Shown here: piece by piece, positions 36,578-45,050 of the stretch
Numbering within the stretch: position 1 is the stretch's first letter
How the letters are laid out: every line of letters begins with the position of its first letter
NCBI GenBank assembly: GCA_015485155.1
Contig: WFUF01000014.1
Location: forward strand, 1-64,000
Source: Robiginitomaculum sp.
GTDB taxonomy: Bacteria; Pseudomonadota; Alphaproteobacteria; Caulobacterales; Maricaulaceae
DNA length: 64,000 bases
Direction of reading: 5' to 3'
Notes under the pieces: generated by a model
The model's database searches: none
Seen by the model: only the letters and a program-made list of their open reading frames with translations
What the model was told of the DNA's origin: nothing
Translations under genes and position numbers: made by a program

Positions 36578-36660
36578 ATTAGATTGCACTACAGTTTTAC
36601 CATCGTTTATGGTGGCTAATATCCAATTATTTTTCCATCATTGAGTGCAAGGGACAGGTT

Positions 36661-38472
36661 ATGGAAATTACATTCACCCTTGATCTCATTGCAAAAATTG
36701 CACTGATAATTGCAGCCGGTATCGGTGCCCAATGGATCGGCTGGCGCTTGCAATGGCCGGCAATAGTGCTGCTGTCCATTGCCGGTTTATTGCTTGGCCC
36801 GGTTAGCGGACTGGTTTTTGCGGCCCCAATTCTTGATCCGGACAATGATTTTTCTGATATTTTGCGACCCGCCATTGGTCTGGCTGTGGCGCTGATCCTG
36901 TTTGAAGGCGGGCTGGGATTACGCTTTGCTGATCTAAAAGATGCTGGTAGTGCGGTGCGCCGCCTAGTGTTTGTGGGCGCGCCTCTTGGCTGGGCCCTAA
37001 ATACGGCGGCTGCATATTATATTGCCGGTTTATCGCTTCCCTTATCCGCCTTGTTTGGTGGCCTTATGGTAGTAACCGGCCCCACGGTTATCATGCCCTT
37101 ATTGCGACAGGCCAGATTAACCGGTCGCCCAGCGGCAGTGTTGAAATGGGAAGGCATTGTAAATGACCCTGTGGGGGCAATTTTTGCAGTCATTGTTTAT
37201 GAATTTATTGTCCTGTCCCAGCAGGGAATCCCAGGAATGCAGGGCGTTTTATGGTTGCTGGGTGCGTCGGTACTTGCTGCCCTGTTTGGCATGGTGGCCG
37301 GTTTTGTTCTGGTGATTGGGTTTCGCAAGGGCTGGGTGCCGGAATTTCTGAAAAGCCCGTTAATTCTGGCGGTGGTACTGGTAGCTTATGTGGGCGCAGA
37401 TACGCTGGCCCATGAAACCGGCCTGGTAGCAGTAACCGCAATGGGACTGACCATGGCCAATATACGTTTTGCCGCTATTGATGAAATGCGCCGCTTTAAG
37501 GAGAGCATAGCTACATTGCTGGTTTCCAGCCTGTTCGTGGTATTGACGGCGGGTCTTGCATTTGATGATATTTTGCTGCTCGATTGGCGCATTGCGATAT
37601 ATGTGACGGCGATGTTGTTTGTGATCAGGCCATTGATTATTTTTACCTCCACTATCGGTACAAAATTAAGCTTTCAGGAAAAATTGCTCATTGGGTGGAT
37701 TGCCCCGCGTGGCATTGTTGCGGTGGCAGTTGCCGGTTATTTTGCCAAGGAGCTGGGAGGTGAGGCGCAAATCCTGGCACCTTTGGCCTTTGCCATGGTT
37801 TTTGCCACTGTTTTGGCTCATGGCTTTACCATTGGCCCTTTGTCGCGTCTGCTTGGGCTGGCCAAATCAGGCCCGCAAGGGGTTTTGCTCGTAGGGGCCA
37901 ATTCCTGGACACGCGAACTGGCCAGAACGTTGATGGAAATGGAAGTGCCGGTGGTGCTGGCTGATACTAATTGGCGGCGGTTACGCAAGGCGCGGCTGGA
38001 TGGAGTTACGGTTTTTCATGGTGAGGTCCTGTCTGAAATGGCCGAGCACAAACTGGACCACAGCCCTGTTGACTGGCTGCTATGTGCTTCGGAGAATGAT
38101 GCATATAATGCACTGGTTTGTGTAGAGTTCGCACCGGAACTTGGCCGTCACAGAGTATTGCAGACATCAGCGCAGGAAAGTGAGGAGGCAGATGAAAACT
38201 CCATTGCCTTTACGGCCAGAGGTCGCACATTGGTGAGGAGGGGGCGCACGGCACAAAATCTCATACAGGATTACTGGAAGGGCTGGCGTTTTCGCAAAAC
38301 AGAATTGAGCGAAAACTATTCTTTTCAAGATTTGCAAGCATCCTTGCCCGAAGGCGCCGATATCATTGCGGAAAAGAAAGCTGGTGGTGAACTGGTATTT
38401 TTTGATCCGTCCAAATCAACAAATGTCGCTCCGGGCAGCACTGTTGTCAGTTTTGTACCATCACAGGATTAA
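36661..38472 (+). CDS. CPA1-type sodium/proton antiporter with nucleotide-binding tail
   Basis: This 603 aa membrane protein has about 12 helices of the NhaP/KefB-like exchanger family, including ALILFEGGLGL and the ion-binding WEGIVNDPVGAI. Residues about 405-520 form an RCK/TrkA-N-like Rossmann domain (VLLVGANSWTRELARTLME), and a further C-terminal domain follows. Such tails gate cation exchange by ligand binding. Membrane spans and the ND pair support antiport; ion preference (Na or K) cannot be read. Confidence 0.88.
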   Translation: MEITFTLDLIAKIALIIAAGIGAQWIGWRLQWPAIVLLSIAGLLLGPVSGLVFAAPILDPDNDFSDILRPAIGLAVALILFEGGLGLRFADLKDAGSAVRRLVFVGAPLGWALNTAAAYYIAGLSLPLSALFGGLMVVTGPTVIMPLLRQARLTGRPAAVLKWEGIVNDPVGAIFAVIVYEFIVLSQQGIPGMQGVLWLLGASVLAALFGMVAGFVLVIGFRKGWVPEFLKSPLILAVVLVAYVGADTLAHETGLVAVTAMGLTMANIRFAAIDEMRRFKESIATLLVSSLFVVLTAGLAFDDILLLDWRIAIYVTAMLFVIRPLIIFTSTIGTKLSFQEKLLIGWIAPRGIVAVAVAGYFAKELGGEAQILAPLAFAMVFATVLAHGFTIGPLSRLLGLAKSGPQGVLLVGANSWTRELARTLMEMEVPVVLADTNWRRLRKARLDGVTVFHGEVLSEMAEHKLDHSPVDWLLCASENDAYNALVCVEFAPELGRHRVLQTSAQESEEADENSIAFTARGRTLVRRGRTAQNLIQDYWKGWRFRKTELSENYSFQDLQASLPEGADIIAEKKAGGELVFFDPSKSTNVAPGSTVVSFVPSQD

Positions 38473-38504
38473 ACTTTCCATCTGTCGCATTTTTGGGAGC
38501 AAAA

Positions 38505-38569
38505 CGGTAGCGCATCAAAGACTCCCTAAAACAGCGAAGTGATAGGGCAATTAGAAGACAGAGCTGTCT
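38505..38569. repeat. Intergenic repeat family, copy B
   Basis: CTCCCTAAAACAGCGAAGTG with ATAGGGCAATTAGAAG (38522-38557) matches the AGCGAAGCGGTAGGATATTAAAG core of copy A with changes. A preceding GCATCAAAGACTCC resembles the junction between units of copy A. It is followed by the palindrome AGACAG-AG-CTGTCT (38556-38569). It sits between convergent ends of the antiporter and the ArsR-type regulator. Confidence 0.55.
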
Positions 38570-38579
38570 GCCTAGGAAT

Positions 38580-38882
38580 TTAAGAGCAATAAAGACCATG
38601 CAGTGCGTGCAAAACCGCCTGAACTTCCTCGCCAGTTACCGAGTAATACACGGTTTGGGCCTCACGACGGGTGGTAACAAAGCCATCATCACGCAATCTG
38701 GCCAAATGCTGTGACAGTGCGGACTGGCTTAAGCCCACCTGTTTTGCCAAAGCCCCCACCGAGCACTCGCCCTCAGCCAGAATACACAAGACCAGCAACC
38801 GCTTTGGATTACTCATCGCCTGTAATAAGGCGGCGGCCTGATCCACATTTTGTTCTATTTCTTGCAATGGTGAGGTTTGCAT
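38580..38882 (-). CDS. BigR/SqrR-type ArsR-family sulfide/persulfide sensor
   Basis: This 100 aa winged-helix repressor of the ArsR family has helix-turn-helix VGALAKQVGLSQSALSQHLARL. Cysteines at 33 (RLLVLCIL) and 99 (LYCS) stand where BigR/SqrR/YgaV regulators place the two thiols that form a tetrasulfide crosslink. Cys40 is an extra. It diverges from a persulfide dioxygenase-like gene across an 82-bp region with an inverted repeat. This matches the bigR locus of Agrobacterium and Xylella. Confidence 0.87.
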   Translation of the reverse strand: MQTSPLQEIEQNVDQAAALLQAMSNPKRLLVLCILAEGECSVGALAKQVGLSQSALSQHLARLRDDGFVTTRREAQTVYYSVTGEEVQAVLHALHGLYCS

Positions 38883-38905
38883 ATTAGGGTTTACTCATAT
38901 AAAGA

Positions 38906-38945
38906 AGCGCTTGCGCTGTAATACTGTGTTTGCGACTATATTACA
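38906..38945. promoter_or_regulatory. Probable regulator operator and promoter in bigR-blh gap
   Basis: TGTAATA (38917-38923) and TATTACA (38939-38945) form a 7-bp inverted repeat centred at 38931, in the usual style of ArsR/BigR operators. A perfect palindrome AGCGCTTGCGCT lies just before it (38906-38917). TATATT at 38937 can serve as -10 for the dioxygenase gene with a long-spaced TTGCGC. The site would let the regulator act on both genes. Confidence 0.55.
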
Positions 38946-38964
38946 AGCTAAGGAAAATTTATCT

Positions 38965-39852
38965 ATGACCAGTAAACCTACCGGCCTTTCGGTTCAAACA
39001 TTCTTTGACCCCTGTACCTTTACCGCTCAGCATATTCTGGTGGATAACAAAACCATGAAAGCGGCGATAATTGATCCGGTACTGGACTTTGATCCGGTTT
39101 CGGGACGCACAAAAACCAGTAATGCTGAACAATTACTGCAATATGGCCGTGATCACCAGCTAACATTTGAACTTATTTTAGAGACCCACGCCCATGCCGA
39201 CCATTTGAGCGCTGCAAACTTCCTGAAGCAGCAAACCGGTGCCAGGGTGATAATTGGCCGGGGAATTACCAAGGTGCAGGCTCATTTTGCGCCGCTGTTT
39301 AATTTTGAGAGCAGCTTCTGCACTAATGGTTCACAATTTGATCGTCTGGTGGATGATGAAGACCAGATTGAGCTGGGCGAAACAAGTATTCATATTATCG
39401 CCACACCGGGCCACACCCCGGCCTGTATCACATATCGAGCCGGCGATGTCCTGTTTGTGGGGGACACCTTGTTCATGCCTGATTTTGGTAGCGCAAGAAC
39501 CGATTTTCCCGGCGGCAGTGCCGTTGATTTATATAGATCAGTACAAAAACTCTATGAGTTTTCCGATGAGACACGAATGTTTTTGTGCCATGACTATAAG
39601 GCACCGGGGCGCGATGAATTTTCCTGGCAAACCACCGTTGGAGAGCAAAAGCGCCATAATATTCACTTAAACGGCAATACCAGTGAACAGGAATTTGTTC
39701 GTGCCCGACAGACCCGCGATGCACAATTGAGCTTTCCTAAATTGATTTTGCCGTCCTTGCAGGTCAATTTACGGGGCGGCCATTTCCCCCCTCCCGCCGA
39801 AAACGGAATTTCCTATTTGCAACTGCCGCTGAATTTGTTTGGCAAAGATTGA
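38965..39852 (+). CDS. blh: Persulfide dioxygenase-like MBL-fold protein
   Basis: This 295 aa metallo-beta-lactamase-fold protein has the metal motif THAHADHLSA (near residue 76) and later ligands in ATPGHTPAC and FVGDTLFMPDFG, closely matching the ETHE1/Blh persulfide dioxygenases that oxidise glutathione persulfide to sulfite. ATG at 38965 follows AAGGAAAA. It forms a two-gene unit with the DUF442 protein after it, as if the Blh fusion of other bacteria were split, and faces the BigR-type regulator. Confidence 0.87.
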   Translation: MTSKPTGLSVQTFFDPCTFTAQHILVDNKTMKAAIIDPVLDFDPVSGRTKTSNAEQLLQYGRDHQLTFELILETHAHADHLSAANFLKQQTGARVIIGRGITKVQAHFAPLFNFESSFCTNGSQFDRLVDDEDQIELGETSIHIIATPGHTPACITYRAGDVLFVGDTLFMPDFGSARTDFPGGSAVDLYRSVQKLYEFSDETRMFLCHDYKAPGRDEFSWQTTVGEQKRHNIHLNGNTSEQEFVRARQTRDAQLSFPKLILPSLQVNLRGGHFPPPAENGISYLQLPLNLFGKD

Positions 39853-39861
39853 GCATCTGCA

Positions 39862-40278
39862 ATGAAAACACATAACCTTTATGGGAATTTTTATATCAGC
39901 CCACAGATCCACCCTAGGCAAATTCCGGCACTTATCGAAAGTGGCTATACCACATTGATCAATTTTCGTCCGGATGATGAGTCCTGGGGACAGCCAAAAA
40001 GCTCCCGGATTGAAGAAGCAGCAAAAGCTGCGGGCCTGAATTACGTATTTATACCTGTATCCATGCGCGAGGGAATCAGCCCTGAACAAATAGAACAGAC
40101 TAAAAACGCACAGGACAAGTACGACGGAAAAATACTGGCCTTTTGCCGCTCCGGCACCAGAGCTGCTTTTTTGTGGGCCCTCAGCCAGAAGGACAAGCTG
40201 TCTGCCGGTGAAATTATATCATCCGGGAGCAGAGCCGGCATTGATTTACGCCCCTTGCAGCCTGCTTTGAGAGCATAA
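39862..40278 (+). CDS. DUF442 phosphatase/sulfurtransferase-like protein
   Basis: This 138 aa cytoplasmic protein has the DUF442 fold with INFRPDDE at 33-40 and the active loop CRSGTR at 95-100. It lies 9 bp after the dioxygenase gene. In some Blh proteins this domain is fused to the MBL domain, which supports a joint role in persulfide oxidation. A lipoprotein paralogue lies at 19417. Confidence 0.82.
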   Translation: MKTHNLYGNFYISPQIHPRQIPALIESGYTTLINFRPDDESWGQPKSSRIEEAAKAAGLNYVFIPVSMREGISPEQIEQTKNAQDKYDGKILAFCRSGTRAAFLWALSQKDKLSAGEIISSGSRAGIDLRPLQPALRA

Positions 40279-40280
40279 GC

Positions 40281-40337
40281 CACCCTTAAAATAGCGAGGC
40301 GGCAGGGTATTAGAAGTTTTCCGCTTTTGCTAAAATG
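40281..40337. repeat. Intergenic repeat family, copy C
   Basis: CACCCTTAAAATAGCGAGGC with GGCAGGGTATTAGAAG and then TTTTCCGCTTTTGCTAAAATG corresponds to copy A in both halves, including the inverted CCGCTTTTGCT. AGCGAGGCGG and CCGCTTTTGCT can pair imperfectly into a hairpin. It begins right after the DUF442 stop codon. Confidence 0.65.
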
Positions 40338-40358
40338 CAAGGTTTCATATCTGGCTCT

Positions 40359-40498
40359 GGCGCATTTTCGCGCCGCGAGACAAATACTGGTTGAGGTGAG
40401 AGAAATGTTCTCGAGCCGAACCAAGGACGCGACCGCGTCCCGGCGATTGTTCGCCGCCCCGTCGGAGGCGCATTTTCGCGCCGCGAGACAAATAATGG
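40359..40498. repeat. Hairpin cluster with a duplicated 32-bp tRNA-flank unit
   Basis: Five short palindromes lie in about 125 bp: GGCGC-ATTTTC-GCGCC (40359-40374), GAGAA-ATG-TTCTC (40400-40412), GGACGC-GACC-GCGTCC (40425-40440), CGGCGA-TTGT-TCGCCG (40441-40456), and GGCGC-ATTTTC-GCGCC again (40467-40482). The segments 40359-40390 and 40467-40498 are a 32-bp direct repeat with one mismatch; the second copy ends in the complement of the tRNA CCA. Read from the tRNA strand, the structure follows tRNA-Val and may act in termination or processing. Confidence 0.8.
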
Positions 40499-40570
40499 TG
40501 GGCACGGACAGGATTGAACTGTCGACCCCTACAATGTCAATGTAGTGCTCTCCCGCTGAGCTACGCGCCC
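40496..40570 (-). tRNA. tRNA-Val (GAC)
   Basis: Read on the minus strand, the gene begins GGGCGCG and ends CGTGCCC-A-CCA, giving a seven-pair acceptor stem with one G-U. GCTCAGCGGGAGAGC forms the D arm and CTACA-TTGACAT-TGTAG the anticodon arm with anticodon GAC. GACAGTTCAATCCTGTC forms the T arm. CCA is encoded. Total length is 75 nt. Anticodon GAC reads GUC and GUU valine codons. Confidence 0.95.
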
Positions 40571-40651
40571 GCACCATTTTACCAAGGCTCTATAACCTTG
40601 AGATCAGGCAGATGCAAGCTCCGGGTTTGTGCGATGTAAGATAAAACAGCC

Positions 40652-41017
40652 CTATGCCGCCATTACCCGCTCAACCTCTGCCACCAGTTCACGAAGGTGA
40701 AACGGTTTGGATAATACCTTTGCATCCTTTGGCGCTTCAGATCCCGGATTAAGCGCCACTGCAGCAAATCCAGTGATAAACATGATTTTAAGACTGGCGT
40801 CTTTTTCTGCTGCCCTTCGGGCCAGCTCAATTCCATCAACGCCCGGCATAACAATATCGGTCAACAAAAGATCAAAATCCGTTGGCTGATCCCTAAGCGC
40901 CCCCAGACCCTCTTCTCCATCTGCACACGAGACAACTTCGTGCCCGGCGCGCTCCAGGGCGCTTGCTAAAAACCGGCGCATGCTGTCGTCATCTTCGGCA
41001 AGTAATATTCGTGCCAT
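40652..41017 (-). CDS. cpdR: Single-domain response regulator CpdR
   Basis: This 121 aa receiver-only protein, in alphaproteobacteria, controls ClpXP-dependent proteolysis in the cell cycle. Acidic residues are at 9-11 (EDDDS), phosphorylated Asp54 is in LLLTDIVMPGVDGIEL, then FITGF and the Lys in LSKPFHLREL. It ends in MAA; CpdR is itself a ClpXP substrate, and the terminal Ala-Ala would fit that. The neighbouring N-formylglutamate amidohydrolase matches the arrangement known in Caulobacter. Confidence 0.9.
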   Translation of the reverse strand: MARILLAEDDDSMRRFLASALERAGHEVVSCADGEEGLGALRDQPTDFDLLLTDIVMPGVDGIELARRAAEKDASLKIMFITGFAAVALNPGSEAPKDAKVLSKPFHLRELVAEVERVMAA

Positions 41018-41200
41018 AACCCAACCTTTTCAATTTCCCCGGGTCTTGTCGCCCGAATAAGTTAATATATTGGCACAAGGAGGTAAAATTGAGGTAAATT
41101 AACTGCGCTTGACGAACCAGCTTATTTTGCTGAAAAATGACACCCAAAGCCGTGGAGAACAAACAAGCTGGCGCGAGGAAAAAACAAGCAAGCCGATCAA

Positions 41201-42085
41201 TTGATCTTTGATCCTCCGATATCTGTTTTGGGCCCGATACCGGCGCAAAGCCCTCTGGTTTTTTCCTTTGCTCATTCTGGTCGAAAATATCCGAAATCCT
41301 TTGTCAGCCAAACCCGCTTGCCCGTACGCGACCTGCGGCGCTGTGAAGACGCATATGTAGATAAACTGTTTCCGGCAACGGTACTGAAGGAGGCCTGTTT
41401 TGTAATGGCCCTGTTTCCCAGAACCTGGGCAGATGCCAATCGCCACCCGCAAGCTTTGGATCCTGAAATGTTTTTAGAAGCCCTGCCCGGCCATGAGCAG
41501 CAGCTTTCGGCACAGGTACAGGCCGGGTTTGGTGTTATTCCAAAACTGGCGGCACATGGTTATCCGATTTATTCTCATCGTCTGAGCCGGGAACAGGCTG
41601 CAACAAGAATAGAACAGGCCCATGCTCCATACCATAAGGAACTGACCCGCCGCCTGTCGCTGGCAAAACAGCGCTTTGGCTTTGCTGTTCTGGTGGATTG
41701 CCATTCAATGCCACGGGCTGGCCGGCAGATGGAGCCGCCTCATGGTGTAACAGAAATTGTGCTCGGTGACAGATATGGCGCCTCCTGCAATCTTTCTTTG
41801 CGCAATTGTCTGGATACAGCCTTTACCAAACAGGGCTTTTCGGTAAGTCACAACCAGCCCTATGCCGGAGGATACAGCATAAGACGTTATGGCAGACCCA
41901 GACTCAATCTTCATGCAATACAAATAGAAATTGCCAGAGACCTTTATATGGATGAAAGCACACTAAAGGCGCACGAGCATTTTTCAGATATTGCAGGCCA
42001 AATGACTCAGATCATGCGGGAGTTGAAAAAATTTGTTCGCCAGTTTGCCCGTGAACTCAAGGCAGACGAAACTGTATCATTTTAG
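41201..42085 (+). CDS. N-formylglutamate amidohydrolase family protein
   Basis: This 294 aa metal-dependent hydrolase of the HutG/FGase family typically releases formate from N-formylglutamate in histidine breakdown. Motifs are FSFAHSGRKYP near the N-terminus, CEDAYVDKLF, DCHSMPR (metal-site region), and PYAGGYSIRRYG. Only TTG at 41201 offers a usual start near FDPPISVLGP. The frame is open back to 41141 but has no better codon, so the start is uncertain. No other histidine-utilisation genes are nearby, so the substrate may differ. Confidence 0.85.
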   Translation: MIFDPPISVLGPIPAQSPLVFSFAHSGRKYPKSFVSQTRLPVRDLRRCEDAYVDKLFPATVLKEACFVMALFPRTWADANRHPQALDPEMFLEALPGHEQQLSAQVQAGFGVIPKLAAHGYPIYSHRLSREQAATRIEQAHAPYHKELTRRLSLAKQRFGFAVLVDCHSMPRAGRQMEPPHGVTEIVLGDRYGASCNLSLRNCLDTAFTKQGFSVSHNQPYAGGYSIRRYGRPRLNLHAIQIEIARDLYMDESTLKAHEHFSDIAGQMTQIMRELKKFVRQFARELKADETVSF

Positions 42086-42137
42086 GACAAATTTCTGATA
42101 AATTTTTATTTATTGGGGTGTAAGCTTAAACGATTTC

Positions 42138-42167
42138 TTGTCGTATTACTTCATATCCCCATATAAT
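42138..42167 (+). promoter_or_regulatory. Sigma-70 type promoter for the XRE regulator
   Basis: TTGTCG (42138-42143) and TATAAT (42162-42167), spaced 18 bp, match housekeeping promoter elements. They lie about 100 bp before the XRE start, with a purine-rich GGAG at 42257 serving the ATG. This is the clearest promoter-like sequence in the window besides the one before rpsT. Confidence 0.55.
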
Positions 42168-42267
42168 CTCTTTGTTTTTCAACATGTTGGGGAGGGCTTA
42201 AGCTACGGCACGGCCCTTGCTGGTTCAGCCTTGCGAAGGGTCTCGCACAGCAAACCGGAGAAAGCAT

Positions 42268-42636
42268 ATGACAAACTCTATTGATATTTACGTTGGCAGC
42301 CGTTTACGCCGTCGTCGGCGCTTATTAGGCCTTACCCAGGCAAATCTCGGTGAGCAGGTAGGTATCCGGTTTCAGCAAATTCAAAAATATGAATGTGCTG
42401 CCAATCGAATCAGTGCCAGCCGCCTGTTTGACCTCTCAGAAGCCTTGCATGTTCCTGTGCAGTATTTTTATGATGGATTAAGCGATAAAGATGCTGCCAA
42501 TGACAGCGAAGCCCTGCCATCAGATGTGCTTTCACAACGTGAAACCATGGAACTGGTCAGAGCCTATTATGCGTTGGGTGAAGAACCACGGCGGCGCCTG
42601 CTTGATCTTGCCAAGGCAATGGCTTTTCCGAGCTAG
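42268..42636 (+). CDS. XRE-family helix-turn-helix regulator
   Basis: The 122 aa protein has an N-terminal Cro/C1-type domain with VGSRLRRRRRLLGLTQANLG, then VGIRFQQIQKYECAANRISAS as the recognition segment (shown in parts), and a helical C-terminal region ending EEPRRRLLDLAKAM. ATG at 42268 follows GGAG. Similar short XRE proteins are widespread in alphaproteobacteria. The target is not known. Confidence 0.87.
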   Translation: MTNSIDIYVGSRLRRRRRLLGLTQANLGEQVGIRFQQIQKYECAANRISASRLFDLSEALHVPVQYFYDGLSDKDAANDSEALPSDVLSQRETMELVRAYYALGEEPRRRLLDLAKAMAFPS

Positions 42637-42665
42637 GAAAACCCTGTGCACATGAGCAATGGCCG

Positions 42666-44222
42666 TTACAACAACCACTTTAATGCGGCCAAGCCTGTCA
42701 CAAGAGCAGCGGCAACCACAAAGGCGTCTCGAACCCGGTGCGCGCGCGCCTGCCACCGGCTCATACGCTTCAGGCTGTCATCATCAAGTGCAAAACCCCT
42801 TTCACTGGTTTGCCGGACTATCTCGGCCATATTGTGCAAAGCTGCCGGCAGCTCACGAACTGCATCGCGCAAATCCATCAAATCATCGGCTATTTCGTTT
42901 AATTGCCCTTCTGGCCCAAGCTCCCGCTTAATCCATTCCTCGATTATCGGGGCAGTAGCCCCCCAAAGATCATGATCAGGATCCAAAGATCGGGCCACCC
43001 CTTCAACCTGCACCATGGTTTTTTGCAGCAAAACCAACTCCGGCCGTAAATGCATTTCAAATCGAGCGGTTATTGTAAACAATTGCAGTAATAACCTTCC
43101 CATGGATACATCGCTGGCTCTTTTGCCGAAAACCGGCTCACCAACCGCGCGCAAAGCCTGGGCAAAGTCGTCCACAAGATGAGTTTTGGGAACATATCCA
43201 GCCTCAAAATGCACCTCGGCAATTCTGCGGTAATCCCGTTTTAGAAATCCGTACAGAATTTCAGCCAGGTACCGGCGTTGCGCGGGGCCGATTCGCCCAA
43301 CAATCCCAAAATCCACCAGCGCAAGCCGATTGTCAGCCAAAGCAAACATATTGCCCTCATGCTGATCTGCGTGGAACACGCCGTGATTAAGGGCAAAGTC
43401 CAAAAAGCTGGCTGGAATTATTTTCGCAAGCTCGACCATGTCTGTTTGCGAGGCCTGTAATTCCTGTACATTTGTAAGAGCAATGCCATCCACCCAGTCA
43501 ATTGCCAGAATATGTTCTCTGGTCAGCTCCCAATCGGGTTGGGGAATACATACGCCCTTAATATCTTCTGCTATTTCTCCAAGTTCTGAACAGGCTGCCG
43601 CCTCCATTCTTAGATCCATTTCCAGCAATAAGGAGCGCGCAACCGTTGCCACAAAGCGCACAGGCTCCAGCCGTCGTGAAGAAGGAAGCCAGCGCTCCAA
43701 CAGCCTTGCACCCAGCTCTAAAGATTCTATGTCTTTGAAAACACGATCTCTTATACCAGGGCGTAATAGCTTTACTGCTATCTGTTTATTATTCCTGGTG
43801 CTGGCCTTATGTACCTGGGCCACAGATGCCGCGGCAATTGCCGGGCCAAACTCTATAAATAATTCCTGCCAGTTTTCGCCAAATTCTTCTGCCAGTATTG
43901 CTGTCGCCTGTTCTTGTGAAAATGGCTCCATCTGGTCTTTCAGGGTAGATAAACCCTCTATTGTCTCGCGAGACAATATATCTGACCTGGTTGCCAGAAA
44001 CTGGCCCAGCTTTACATATGACGGCCCTAGGCGCTCTAAAGCCCGGGCCAGGCGCTCTCCACGATTTCCAACCGGTATTGATCTTCCAAAGCGCGAAATA
44101 AACCCTACAAGCCGCAAGCTGGAAGGCACAAGCCCGGAAAATGTCGGCGGAACCAGCGCATCATAGCGGGCCAGAACAAAGCCTGCGCCGATCAGCCGGA
44201 AAAAGCTGGTCAGTTTACTCAT
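42666..44222 (-). CDS. ubiB: Ubiquinone biosynthesis kinase-like protein UbiB
   Basis: This 518 aa ABC1/ADCK-family protein is required for ubiquinone assembly at the membrane. The family's KxGQ motif appears in GPSYVKLGQFLATRSD, followed by AAASVAQVHKA, in which the Ala-rich loop replaces a usual kinase loop, and DFGIVGRI. Two hydrophobic segments end the chain (VVAAALVTGLAALKWLL). It lies just after ubiE on the same strand, 3 bp apart, a typical ubiE-ubiB operon. Confidence 0.93.
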   Translation of the reverse strand: MSKLTSFFRLIGAGFVLARYDALVPPTFSGLVPSSLRLVGFISRFGRSIPVGNRGERLARALERLGPSYVKLGQFLATRSDILSRETIEGLSTLKDQMEPFSQEQATAILAEEFGENWQELFIEFGPAIAAASVAQVHKASTRNNKQIAVKLLRPGIRDRVFKDIESLELGARLLERWLPSSRRLEPVRFVATVARSLLLEMDLRMEAAACSELGEIAEDIKGVCIPQPDWELTREHILAIDWVDGIALTNVQELQASQTDMVELAKIIPASFLDFALNHGVFHADQHEGNMFALADNRLALVDFGIVGRIGPAQRRYLAEILYGFLKRDYRRIAEVHFEAGYVPKTHLVDDFAQALRAVGEPVFGKRASDVSMGRLLLQLFTITARFEMHLRPELVLLQKTMVQVEGVARSLDPDHDLWGATAPIIEEWIKRELGPEGQLNEIADDLMDLRDAVRELPAALHNMAEIVRQTSERGFALDDDSLKRMSRWQARAHRVRDAFVVAAALVTGLAALKWLL

Positions 44223-44225
44223 GGT

Positions 44226-44999
44226 TTAAGCTTTCCACCCCGTGTGCAAAGCGGCAATGCCGCCGGTAAAATTGCTGTAAGAAACCCGTGCAAAACCCGA
44301 TTGCCGCATCATTTCGGCAAAGCTTTCCTGATCGGGAAAATTTCTAATGCTTTCCACCAGATATTGATAACTGTCCCGATCGCCTGCGACCAGCTCTCCA
44401 ATGGCCGGAATAGCATTAAATGACCACAGATCATAAGGAATTTCTATGGCCCGCGCGATGGGTTTGGAAAACTCCAGACACAGAAACCGCCCCCCCGGCT
44501 TTAATACACGCAACATATTCCGCAAGGCTTTGGGCTTGTCAGTAACATTGCGAATGCCAAAACTTATGGTCAATACATCTGCTGTATTATCAGCAAACGG
44601 TAATTGCTCGGCATTACCACACGCCCAGTACAGGGTTTTCGGATCCTCCTCCTTGCGCCCGCAAAGCAACATTGAGGCATTGATATCTGTTGCTATGGCC
44701 GTAGCAGGTGCCCCGCCCCGGCGAAGCCTTACCTTTTCGGCAGCAGCAATGAACTTGCGCGACAAATCACCAGTGCCCCCGGCCACATCCACCAGCAATT
44801 CTCCAGGTTGCGGGTTGGCACGATGGATCACCATATCTTTCCATATCCGGTGAATACCAAATGACATAAAATCATTCATCAGATCATAGCGATCCGCCAC
44901 CTTGTCAAAGACTTCCTTGACCAGGCCTGCTTTTTCAGCTTTGGGCACCTTGCGAAATCCAAAGGACTCCTGTGCTTCGGGTGTAGACTTATTGCTCAT
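44226..44999 (-). CDS. ubiE: Ubiquinone/menaquinone C-methyltransferase UbiE
   Basis: This 257 aa SAM-dependent methyltransferase methylates the benzoquinol ring. Characteristic blocks are KVADRYDLMNDFMSFGIHR, DVAGGTGDLS (SAM loop), and FGIRNVTDKPKALRNMLRVLKPGGRF (cited in parts). The start at 44999 yields the usual N-terminus; an open frame to 45050 extends it. It diverges from fpg across about 50 bp. Confidence 0.94.
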   Translation of the reverse strand: MSNKSTPEAQESFGFRKVPKAEKAGLVKEVFDKVADRYDLMNDFMSFGIHRIWKDMVIHRANPQPGELLVDVAGGTGDLSRKFIAAAEKVRLRRGGAPATAIATDINASMLLCGRKEEDPKTLYWACGNAEQLPFADNTADVLTISFGIRNVTDKPKALRNMLRVLKPGGRFLCLEFSKPIARAIEIPYDLWSFNAIPAIGELVAGDRDSYQYLVESIRNFPDQESFAEMMRQSGFARVSYSNFTGGIAALHTGWKA

Positions 45000-45050
45000 G
45001 GCGGCGGAACATAGCGACTTGTTGACAAAACTACCATAGGACATTTTCAC

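Noticed and set aside
40359-40498. Possible CRISPR array or tRNA pseudogene in the hairpin region
   Set aside because: Only two direct repeats, no uniform spacers, no cas genes; the sequence before the first TGG does not fold as a tRNA arm.
40041-40577. 178-codon minus-strand frame covering the DUF442 end, hairpins and tRNA-Val
   Set aside because: It runs through a complete tRNA and the inverted repeats and has no family similarity; a known kind of false gene near tRNAs.
43438-44166. 242-codon plus-strand frame
   Set aside because: Antisense to ubiB, which is solidly supported; composition is that of a complement.
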